Source: Atrichornis clamosus (lineage: Eukaryota; Chordata; Aves; Passeriformes; Menuridae). From it: a DNA stretch of 64,000 nt. Positions 53,450 to 64,000 of this stretch are shown here, in pieces. Made by a program: the position numbers and the translations under genes. Under the pieces are notes generated by a model. The model made no database searches, was not told where the DNA came from, and saw nothing but the letters and a program-made list of their open reading frames with translations. Location of the stretch: positions 1 to 64,000 of the forward strand of contig WBMZ01003281.1 of assembly GCA_013400975.1 (NCBI GenBank), written 5' to 3'. Positions within the stretch are counted from its first letter, which is position 1, and the number at the start of each line of letters is the position of its first letter.

Positions 53450-56400
53450 CTAGAAAGGACAGCGTGTCTAAGTAAAACAGTGTTCAAGCCAATAATTACA
53501 CAATTACTAATCAATGAAAAGGTCGTAAGAACTAACATTCTGCTTTCCAGGTTGAAATGATTGTACTCTGCTATTGTCAGTTAAAGACTGAGCAAGACAA
53601 AACAAAAAAGATAAAGTTTGCCTCTTGCATCTGTGGCCAGCAGTGAAACTGGTTTGTTTCACTGACAATGGGACACATTTCCTGAGCTTCCTCTTGCCTT
53701 GGTCTCATCAATCTCATTATTTTGTATGGGACCAAAAAAAGCTATTCCAGCCCTTGATCTGGACAACATTTGTAACTCAGGTCCACAACTCCTTTATGCT
53801 TTGAAGGGAGTCAGAAGAAGACAGACTCTTCTGCTGTCTTCATCTGTTTGTTCATCATTTGACCCAACAGATTAAGCTGCAAAAAAAAATGTGGAGACAT
53901 CACATCAGTGACTCCTGAAAAAGTTGAAGCCAAACATTTTTGAGAAAGGCTGCTCAGATAAAATGCTTTTATTTCCAAGTTTTAAGTTGCAGTTTTACCA
54001 GGCGAATTGTTTACAAACACCTTTTGCGGGTTTTTGGTAGTTGATTTTGAGGATTTCTGTATCCATTTTATATTGTCTCCCAGGTGATCCTATAGGCAAC
54101 AATCCAAGAAGGAGATTATTTCAGCATAGAATGATGTCCTTCTGCTTCAAGTTGAAGATACAGGCTTTTTATTTTAAAAGAAGCTCGGCTATGAAAATCC
54201 ATGTCATAGTTCAGAACAAATACTGGGGCTACTGGATAAGAAGGGACAATATGAAAAAAACACCTCTTGGAGGCCATGAAGGACTAATTTCTCCATCAGC
54301 TCTACCCAAATGACAAGTCAAACCAGACGGTTTCAATGACACTTTCATAAAATCTAGAATTTAGGCGTACAGGTTCGGGGATCTACCACAGCAGCAACAG
54401 CCCTGCCAACAGAGGGGCCGATCAGGCAGGAGACAACAGGAAAAGTGCACCCTGACTTAGGGAAGTCACGCACTTCACTGGAGTTGGACAGTCCTAATAA
54501 CTGGGAGAGCTCACACACTGTCCCTGTCCCTGCCCTGCCACAGATAAACCTGTGTCTGGAGAGTAAGGAAACTGATGACAGCTGTGTTCCTGTTCTGATT
54601 TTCTTCATTATCAGAGACCTCCATGATTTCCGTGGGATTATCAGATAGGCCACTTAGCAGTAAGCAGAAGAGGGAATATAAGTGAACTAACATGGTACCT
54701 CATTTACTTCTATTTAAAAAAAATCATTCTCTACCACACAGAAACAATCTGCCCCTTTAGATTAAATCAAGAAGCTTTGACAAAATAATGGAAAGAAAAG
54801 GTAGTAGATTTATGGTATTAAAACACTGCATTTAACAAGAAATACTTTTTCTTGTAAGTACTTTTCCACATAAATCTGGAAAAATGCTTTTGGAGTCCAC
54901 TGTCATGCATCAGTGAGTTATGTACCAAAGAAACCAACTAGGCAAGTTCATCAGTTTTTGAACGCATCTATGTCTAAAGGTATTGTTAATTAATAGGATA
55001 ATTTCACTTTCTAGGTTCTTTCATTTTTTCCCCTGCACTTGTGGTTTTTCTTATTGTTTTTCAGCCTCAGTGCTTCACTTTTGGGACTTTTATGAGAATT
55101 TAAAATATTTCTGGCAAAATGATCTCAATTAATCCAAAAGCTGTAGCCAGATTATCTATTTTCCCCCCCGTCATTAGAAGTCCTAGCACATTCAGCATTT
55201 TGAGGCAAAAGAAGTCTCCTGCAAGATCAAGAAAATTATTTACTTAGATAATTATCATTTGGTGATTAAATGAAAGGTTTGTTTACAAAGGGAAGCATTT
55301 TGAACAAGGAAGGTTTCAAATGCACAAAAGTGATAAACTACCTTACATGAAACACATGTCAATCCAGAAAGGGAGCTGGTATGGAGGAGAATCCTGTGAA
55401 TTGTATGTGCTCGTTAAGTCCCCAGGTAGATTAACTCCAGGCACTCTTATACTCCAGTTAGAAGTGAATCAGTTAATGCTTCCTAGCAGGATGTCCCAGG
55501 ACTCAGGCAAAATTCAGCACCTGCTTACTTTTGAGTATTGTATGCTAACTTTTCAGTATACTGTTGGAATAAAATCTATGCTTAATTATTTTACCTCAAC
55601 AAAGGTGTTTTCCTATGCTGTCATGATGAAAAATTTCAGGACTTTATTCAGTGGCACCTAAATACACGGAATAATAAGGTATGTGTGGTCTCACTGAATG
55701 TGGTGGAAACACACTTGAATGCATTGCACAGATTAAATTACACCCTCTAAATTATTTATAGACAAGTCAGTCTGAGCTTGTGACTTGCTTAAGAGCAGAA
55801 CATGAATTTGAGCCTGTATTTTAACGTGGGACTGTTTTGTGCTCAGTGGAGAGGGCAGACACTGCCACACGTTCCCCTGCCTCAGCTGCTTTTGAAGCAC
55901 TGAAGCAAGGACACCGGGAATCAGGCAGCATTCAGAGAGCCGCTGAGATGAATGGAGGTAGTTCCTGTCTTTCACAAACTGTTCAACACTCCACTGCCAT
56001 CTCACGCTACCTGGTGGATAAATGTATGTGGGACTACACCTATTTGCAGTTGGAAGGCTGTTTTTAGAAAATGCTTAGACCTGAAATGTAGCATTTTTTC
56101 ACTATGAGAACATATTAAACCCATGATGCTGAGAAAGACAAGATAAGGCTTGCTGCTTGCCACTCACAAATAAAATCACTGACTTGCCAAACATGCCAGT
56201 GCCCTTTAAAATGCTTACCTAAGACAGAGATGTTTTTAATATTTAAATAATCAACATATGTATTATTTTATAATGATAACATGTTATATTTTATTAATTA
56301 ATTTTAATATTGAAACAATCCAATTAATTAATGAAAAGAATCACAGAGTTTAGACTTTCAAAAGAAGTTGTATTAATGACAGCCTTAATACGCTGGAAAC

Positions 56401-59400
56401 TGTGGACTAAGGTGGCAGGTAATGGAATTCTTACCCCAAGGCAGCAGAGTACAAATGGGATGACACATTGCTTTCCTCACCCAGGTACTGGCTCAATTTG
56501 CTGATAATGTGGGAAATGCTGACATGTAACTTTCTGGATGTTGTGCTTACCATACCTACATTTGAAGGTTATGCAGGGTACTCCTCTCTGTGTAGAGAGA
56601 AACCACGTGATAATACCATTCCAGAGAACTGCATTTTATTTATTATGGTCATATTTTTACCTCTGATGCCACTTAAATGTTTTCTTTAAATGGTGCACTC
56701 TAATTCCATTTATCCCCTAATGAAAACACCCAAACAACCCCATGCAGGGGCTCAAGGGAGTGTGTGGGTGTACAGGCAAAGTTATCCTCAGACAATTGAA
56801 CGGTAGGGGAGTAATTTATGGGTATTTTTGAACAGTAAGTGTTCTTCATGGATTTCCTCTCTTTTGTTCTGGAATTTAAAGAGGGTACCTCATTTTTGTT
56901 GAATAAAAGTATAGGTCAGGAAAATGCAAATTACGGAAAATGGGACTACCTTCTGAAAACTGTGAGTACTACAAACAAGTTTTTGAAAGGTAATGATAAG
57001 GAATTTCTATTCAATCAGTTTCGGAATAAACAATGATAAACTCATCTGTTTATCTACTGCTGAATGTCAAACCCTTCTGAATACTGTAAACCAGACAATA
57101 AAATAAAACGCCCTCTGTATAGTCTCTTAGAAGAAAATGAGGTTATCTATTCGAAATGGGGAGAAAAATTATTAGAGAGAAAAGAAGGACATGTACAGCT
57201 ATGGCTGACTGTTCACTGAATGAATTTTAGGACTGAAAAAAGACTGTTCATAAAACCTGGAAAGAGGAAACTAAGATGGATTTCAGTTGAGTGATTAGAG
57301 CCAACTGGTTGAAGGCAAGATAAATAATTGCTGGATCTCAGAGCGATTTCAAACACCAGTTTTCCAGCATGATGTAGTTTTAAAATAACTTACTACCTCT
57401 CTATTGCATCAGTGTTCTTACATGAGGTCTAAACCCAACAGCCACTGTGGTGCCTGGTGTCCACGTGTGTGAACTGCTTCACCTTTGCTGTGGGATTCAG
57501 AGAGAGGCATGTAAAGGTGCCACTGCTCTGAGGGCTGGTCCCATAAACATCTCACACACCTTCAGACTGCTCAATTTGGTTGCAATCTTCTTCAAAAACA
57601 TATCAGGAAGAAGAAATGATTCCCCAGTTTTGCAAATTAGCATGCAAGGGGTTACAGTGTGCCCTCAGGGATTGCTGTCTTCAGCCTGTTTGAGTTCAAA
57701 CCCTCATCTCCTGTTTCTCAGTCACTGGAGCTTGGTGACTGCAAGGAGAGAGGAAAGATTCCCAGAGCCAACAGGAGAATAAACAAAAACAATCTCCTTT
57801 TGCTCGGCCAACACTGGAAGCAGAGCTGAGATCCCATGGCTCTCATTCCCGCGATTTTGTAAAGTTCCTTTTAAGACCTTTCATTTCTTACAAGGATGAA
57901 ATCCTGCATGCCTGTATGAGATGAAATTTCAGTCTTCCTCAAATATTCCCCAGGAGTTCTGTTTTAATAAAACTGCAGTGGCACTACCTGAAGTGGAAGA
58001 AGTTGTACTGCATACAGAAAAGGTTATATATATATAAAAAAAATATGATGCCGTTTATGATGATGTTCATGGAGCTCAGGAGAGTGTAAGTTGTTCCCAT
58101 CTCAGTTTGTCAGACTTTATGAGCAATACATTTGTCTGCTCAAATAGAGAAAATAAAAAAAAAAAAACAGGCCTACACTCTTTAGTCATGAGATAAATAC
58201 TCTAAAACAATCTAAATGAAATATATATATAGCTCTGAATGACACAATGTTCATGTAATAACCTTTACATCAATTAACATCCTTTAATTTCTTACAGAGT
58301 GCACTTCATTTCATCTATACCCAGCACTGAGGCTGCCTTTCTAAGACAGGGTGGACCATTTCCAATTTGCAAGTTCGGATTCGTAGCATGCACGTGAACA
58401 ACTGCTGAGATACTTAATGGATTATCACAAAAAGTGCATAGTAAGTGACTGACCTATGATGCTCACTATTAAAGAAAACATTTTAAGTTTACACCAAGAA
58501 ATGAACTTCATCCAGTTCTCAAAACACTTGCTTACATCTAATTTTAGCTGGTAAAAAACAGCTATAATTTTTTTGTTGAAGAAAAATATATGGTGTCTGC
58601 ATTAGCAGGAAATAATAAACTGTGACTAATTCTGCTTGACCTACATGAAAATCTGATATGCAAACTGTGCTGTGTTTCTTGGCAAAATGCACCATGCAAG
58701 ACATCAGGAGCCAAAGTGATAACAATTTACATGCATGTAATAGCATCCACATGAGTTAACCTTAATATTACTGAAAATGAATCAGAATGCAATGTGAGTA
58801 ATTATTCATTATATTCATGGTAGTTATGAAGCTGAATAACTACTCACACTGTCTCATTGAACACTGTTGCAGGGGGAAAAAACTGAATAAGCACAGCAAC
58901 ATTAAGCATCTACATTATATAAATGCATTCATTTTGGACATGGATTTAACAGTAGAAAAAGTTAAAAGTGACATTGATAATCTTTGATGTATTTAAGAGG
59001 GCAAATAAAAAAGTTATCTTAAACTCTACAAAGTTTTCTGAAAACACAGGAAGAGAAGGAGAGGACAAGGGTAATGGATTACCTGTTCAGGTTAGGGACA
59101 TTCAGAATAGAAACAAGATTGTAATATGCCAAGCATCAAAAGCTTTCTCTGACAAAGTCACTAAGAGTTTTTATAAACTGATTTTCATATAATCAGCATA
59201 ATTGTTCTTACAATTAGTAGTTCCATATGGCAAGTCAGCAAAAAAAGTTCTTTTATAGAGAACAAGCTTTTTAAAGATTTACTGGCCATTTAACTTCTAT
59301 AAAACAAATGCACCCTTTTGAAGTTTAAAGCATGCAGGCTGTATTGACCTAAATGTGCACCTCGTAGAGTTCACCAGAATGCTCCTTCATGGTGCTCCAG

Positions 59401-60393
59401 GCATGGGGCCACCAGTCACTGGGCTGAGGGGGCAGGTTGCAGAAGGCACTTCAGGTCCTAGACTTCATACTAAGAAAACTTTATTCTAAGAAACTTGGGC
59501 CTTTTCTTCCTCACCCAATTTCAACAGCCTTTGGTTATTTAGGTACTTCCTACATGAGAAGTCCTAGGCAGATTGACTTCAAAACTAGTAGCTTTTTATT
59601 CTGATCAGTTCATCTGTTCTCATTGTACACTAATAATGTGCATAAAATTCTTCCTCTCACATCTGTGTATATATATATGTGTAAAAGAGGCCGAGAAACA
59701 ACATTGACATATCATGTATTTTTAGATCACACGGATTTTAGGCAGTAGTAAAACCTGCTTGATACAGCAGAATTGTGTAGCTTCTGAAGCATCCAGTAAG
59801 ACAACGCAAGTTGTCTTTTGAAAATATATTTAACAAGCAGCATGCAATCTACTGCTGTGAGGCAGAAGATATTCCACTAAGATGCCTCTACAGGATCTCT
59901 TGAAGAGCTTCGTGTACTGGGTATTCATATGAAATAGGAAGAAATGATGAACCACCTAAGTCTTGGTGATGGAAAACAGGAGGAGTTTAGTTGGGTAGAG
60001 CCATTTTCATCAAGACTAAATAAATCAATAGGAACTACTGATATGAATTAGTGTATTAAAAACAGAGTGAATAAGTAGGCTATTCATTAGAAGAAACATT
60101 GGCAATTCAATTTGCCAATTACTAGAAGAATTATCAGATAAATGAATTTAAAGGAAATCTCAGGGATTTACATGGTGTTGCCTTACCAAATATGTTTTGC
60201 ACTTGCAATAAAATGTAGTTATTGATTCTCTCCTCAGCCTAACACATTTCTGCTCGCATCTCTCTCCTCCACTTTAAAACCCTGTGATTCTGTCGTTTTG
60301 ACAGACATTACAGTTTCTTAAGCAGCCACTGGGTTTGGCGTGTCCCGAGCCCTGTACCACTGTTCAGAGTTACCTGAAGACATTACAGACTTA

Positions 60394-60535
60394 CAGAAAG
60401 GTTTGGGTTCGAAGGGACCTTAAAGATCATCTCGTTCCAATCCCCCTGCCACGGGCAGGGACACCTTCCACTAGACCAGGTTGCTCAAAACCCCATCCAA
60501 TCTAGCCTTGAACACTGCCAGAGATGGGGTATTCC
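60394..60535 (-). mobile_element. CR1 LINE 3' fragment (about 140 bp)
   Basis: The plus strand contains GGTTTGGGTTCGAAGGGACC, TTAAAGATCATCTCGTTCCA, a CCCCTGCCACGGGCAGGGAC block, ACCTTCCACTAGACCAGGTT and GCCTTGAACACTGCCAGAGA. This is the antisense of another widespread bird CR1 subfamily tail, different from the two copies at 15.5 and 16.6 kb. It is 5' truncated. Similarity fades after the GATGGGG block, so the high-coordinate end is approximate. Confidence 0.93.
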
Positions 60536-61671
60536 AGGGATGTGACCTATGGAACAAACTGTTTCACTGCAGGTGGTGCAAGCCCGGGAACGGCACTCTG
60601 CAGCTGACATGCCTGGGAAGAGCTGCTCTGAGAAGAGCAGGATTCAGGCTGATACTGCTGGCTCTGACAATGGTCTGCTGGTGGTAGGTTGTCCATTTCT
60701 CCCTCTCAAAGACTCCCGCGCATCTGATTTCTGCCTGCTAACACCCAAAGACTTCACTTGCTGCGAAAACCTGCCAACTCCATTTATTGTCATGGATGAA
60801 GGCTTCCCGGGCTGCTCTCAGCGAGAAGATGCAAATAGAAAGGCTGGGTGAGAAGAACAAGGGAGCACGGAGGCACAGCAAAGGGGCCGTGGGAGGCAGT
60901 GGTGTGGGAATGCGCCAGGCGAGGCCCCGCCAGGCCTTCAGGAGGAGGAGGATGGGGAGCGCAGGAGGCAGATGAGAAAAGCTGTGAGCAGCACAGCACA
61001 GCTCTGAGAGCTAATATGATGTGACAGAGGCTGTGAGAGAAGTATGACAATGCAAATGAATGTAAGGGATAACGGTGACAGGAGACCACTGCATTGGAAG
61101 GCTACTCTTAAGATGGCAGTATCTGGGATGGGGGGCAAGAGGAGGTACACTGAAGCCCTGCCGGCACCAGGGTTGCAGAGATCATAAACAGGGGTGATCA
61201 AATAGGCTGTACTTTAGGAGCTTGAGAGCTTCAAGTGCAAATTATATTAATAGTGACATATGCAATTTAAAGTGTGTGTCTGCCTTGTAAGGTTCATTTC
61301 AACCATGTAAGTTAGAAATACCAAGGAATGCTTATTTTTTTGCATCTACCCTTGTAAGAACTGTTTTTCTCTTACAGTGCAGATAGAAGCATCCTCATCA
61401 GCCAATCACATATAAAACAAGTATGAAAATGTAGAGTAAAAGCCATGAACAAAAAGAACTGCCCCTCAAACATGAGACTGAACTTATAAAATAGGTCAAA
61501 AGTGTCTACCAAAGGAGGAGAATTCCACATAATGACACTTTGTGAACTGAGATTAGTGCTGTATGACAATTATATATAAAAAAAATGAAGAGATGTTTAA
61601 TACTGTCATTAGATTCTACAGACATTGTGCATTATATTTAAAAAGGAAAAAGGCCCCCCTTACAGTCTAAC

Positions 61672-61843
61672 AGCTGATTTAAACCATCTAAGCTTTCAAG
61701 TGCTGAGAACAGTTTTTCAGTCAGATGATAGGCATAGGAGAGTTACAGAGGAAACAGAGTTTTCTGTTATTTTAATTTTGATTTAGAGATGATTTAGCAT
61801 ATTGCAGCTTTCAAGTTCTGTGAACCATTTTTCAGTCAGCTGA
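61672..61843 (+). repeat. Diverged tandem duplication, offset 115 bp
   Basis: AGCTTTCAAG...TTTTTCAGTCAGNTGA at 61691-61728 recurs at 61806-61843 with 33 of 38 bases identical. Weaker similarity extends some 18 bp to the left of each copy (around TGATTTA). The rest of the 115-bp interval does not match clearly. Confidence 0.65.
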
Positions 61844-62410
61844 GATTAAAGTCCCTAGCAAGATTAATTGTAGAGTTGGGATTAAGAGATTTTATAAATC
61901 ACTCAAGTTCAGAAATAAAGCCAGCAGAGTACTAGGATAATGATAGATATACCCATATTGTATCAGCCAGAGCTAAATTGAATTGACACTGTAATAGACT
62001 GAACATAGTCAAATATGAGAGGAGAAGTTATTAATAAAGATTATTCTTGATGAAAATGCAGACACCAGTGCAGTGACAATTCCTGGGGGACAAGTTCTCT
62101 TGAAGAGCGTTCATTTTTCTATAAACACCTGTACAAAACATTCTGGTATGGCTTCCTGATTTGTCAAGGCTTCCTGCTCCAGAGGGACAGCATGCAGGAT
62201 AATGAAATTATTGCCTTTCCTTCAGTAACTATAGTGTACACAAAGGTGCGGTGCTAAATTTGTAGTGATGGGTAAGTTCTAAAGGATCTCAGATCAAAAC
62301 CTTGCATACTTGGAGGATTAACTGATTTATTATGTGGACTGAGCTGAAATTCTTTCTGTCAGATCAGGCTGACTAAAAGATGTGATACCCACTACTCAAA
62401 TACACAGGTA

Positions 62411-62432
62411 CATATATATATATATCTATCTA
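62411..62432. repeat. TA/TATC microsatellite
   Basis: A run of about eight TA units passes into TCTATCTATA. Comparable short TA runs occur near 58024, 58221 and 59669. Confidence 0.85.
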
Positions 62433-64000
62433 TAATCATACACGGACATCCACAGCTTTACACACATCCCGCTCCCACAAGAGACATCTATGCAAAGTTA
62501 TGTATCCCATGCAATATGCCAAAGAAGGAGGGCAAGAGAGAGAGCTTTCCTCTGTTGAAGCCAAGGGGTGAACTGTCTGAATCCATTAAGGATGAAAGGA
62601 AGAGTTAGCAGGAAAATGAAATCTCAAAGGTATTTCTAAAAATGGTTAAGGGGGTCATCAAGGCACTGAAAAAAATGTAAGGTTTTTTCTTGGCAGGTCA
62701 TCTAAGCATTTTCATTCGTTTCTGCTCTGAACAGAGCACAGCTTTGTCTATTTTTCCTCCTGCTACACTACAAGGGAGATGCTGCATTTTTGGGCTGAAG
62801 TGAAACCTCACCTTGTGACCGAGACTGAAGCCTCAGCAGCACCTGGCCTTTAGGAGAAAGTGAGCTCATGTCCACATCTATGCCTCGCTTTGTCTGTTCC
62901 ATACCTTCCTCCCGTCTGGCATCTCATAAAGCCAAGGGATACTGAGGATGCAGCTGAGAGGAGAACGGTGATCGTGCAGCCCTCCCGCCTTCTTGCTGAC
63001 TCAGCCAACGAGGTGCTCAGCTCATTTCCGCAGTGCTACAGCAGCTTCCTCGCAGTGGAGGCGAGGAAATATTTTTAATTGATTAGAGCCTCCCAGAAAG
63101 CCAAAGCTAATTTGTCAGTTCTCAAATGAGCTGTTCTAAAAATCGTGTTTTCTGGTTGTAGAGCTAAATCAGAGTTGGGCTGGGCTGGCCCTCCATCACT
63201 CCTACTCAAGTTGAAATGGTCACATAAACTTTTTCTAGGAAGAACAACTCCCTCCTCTGCATGAGTGTGCTGCAACTGTGAGTGATGCCAAACAACATTG
63301 TATAAGGAAAGCAGAGCTGAAAAGGTCAGTGACCTCTTGCTCAAAAATGTTGGAGTCCAGTTTCAAGGCATGAGACAAAGCTGAAATAGACTGACTTCAA
63401 AAGGGAAAAAATTGATAGTGTGAGAGCAAATTATACTCTGGCTTACCACATGGTATGTTCTGTGATGGTGAAGAGTAACTTAATTTGATATTATGCTAAT
63501 AGTTTAACTTTGGAAAGACACTGACAGGTGAGGACAGACAAAAAGAAAACTATGGATCCATAGGGAAAAGACTTGGTGCAGACTGGAAGGGAAACCTGAT
63601 GGCAGTGATGTGTGGCTATACAATACTTGAAAAGTGCACTGGACCACACAGTATAATTAATGTAAAGAACAGAGATAAAACTTTACAATCTTAAGATTGT
63701 GGCTACAAAGGTATAAAAACTGAAGAAATACCTAAATGAGATAGTATGGATAAATACTTTTTCTTTGTTAAACAAAACCTGAATGAATGAGTGATTCACT
63801 TTCTTTTACACGATAAAGGCAATGTAGAAAAGCAGATTAACCATCTAGAAGAACAAATGAAAATTACTTTGTACATTTGTTAAAAAGAAAAAACAGATAG
63901 GTTGAACATCTTCATGTGCAAATGTGCTCTCTGTTGTTTAATTTTATTTTAATTAATGCTTTCCAATATGCAACAGGGTGCTCAGTGATCAGAATAGGCA

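Larger units (their letters stand above)
53450..64000 (-). other. UBE2E2: Partial upstream intron of UBE2E2 (at least 10.5 kb)
   Basis: This is the region upstream, in gene sense, of the catalytic exon. It must end beyond the window, because the preceding coding exon (expected to encode a segment ending in P-F-K-P-P-K) was not found on the minus strand here. It contains a CR1 tail at 60.4 kb, a moderately GC-rich patch at about 60.85-60.97 kb, a partial tandem duplication at 61.7 kb and a TA microsatellite at 62.4 kb. The rest is AT-rich unique-looking DNA in which I see nothing more specific. Confidence 0.8.

Noticed and set aside
60850..60975. GC-rich patch as a CpG-island promoter
   Set aside because: CpG density is only moderate and purine-rich G runs dominate. 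No first exon follows on either strand.

Overview
The window looks like bird nuclear DNA. It is AT-leaning, has no dense coding, and carries only short 5'-truncated CR1 LINE tails of the kind seen throughout bird genomes. I see no Alu, L1 or B1/B2 elements. The species cannot be named from this sequence.

One gene is supported, on the minus strand: the last two coding exons of a class III ubiquitin-conjugating enzyme, best called UBE2E2. The penultimate coding exon (53302-53449) encodes the catalytic core, from V-T-F-R-T through the active-site cysteine (G-V-I-C-L-D) to L-T-D-C-N-P. The last coding exon (31055-31152) encodes the C-terminus, ending R-Y-A-T and a TAG stop. Splice sites and phase (0 in, 1 out) fit exactly. 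A 22.1-kb intron separates the exons. The 3' UTR follows the stop and ends near two tandem poly(A) signals at about 30.4 kb. The 5' part of the gene lies beyond position 64000, because 53450-64000 holds no exon I can recognise.

Layout: 1-30369 is gene-free DNA downstream of UBE2E2, with two CR1 tails (15.5 and 16.6 kb), an ancient MIR-like SINE trace (20.7 kb), a diverged repeat pair (28.5 and 29.3 kb) and simple repeats. 30370-31152 is the 3' UTR and terminal coding sequence. 31153-53301 is the last intron, with a striking CpG cluster at 38.2 kb, small tandem duplications at 34.6 and 35.3 kb, microsatellites, and a few stretches that read like conserved regulatory DNA. 53302-53449 is the catalytic exon. 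53450-64000 is the 3' part of the preceding intron, with one CR1 tail (60.4 kb), a partial 115-bp-offset duplication (61.7 kb) and a TA repeat.

Nothing resembles an undescribed multi-gene system. The best leads are the intronic CpG cluster, the unexplained repeat pair at 28.5/29.3 kb, and candidate noncoding elements that need cross-species alignment.
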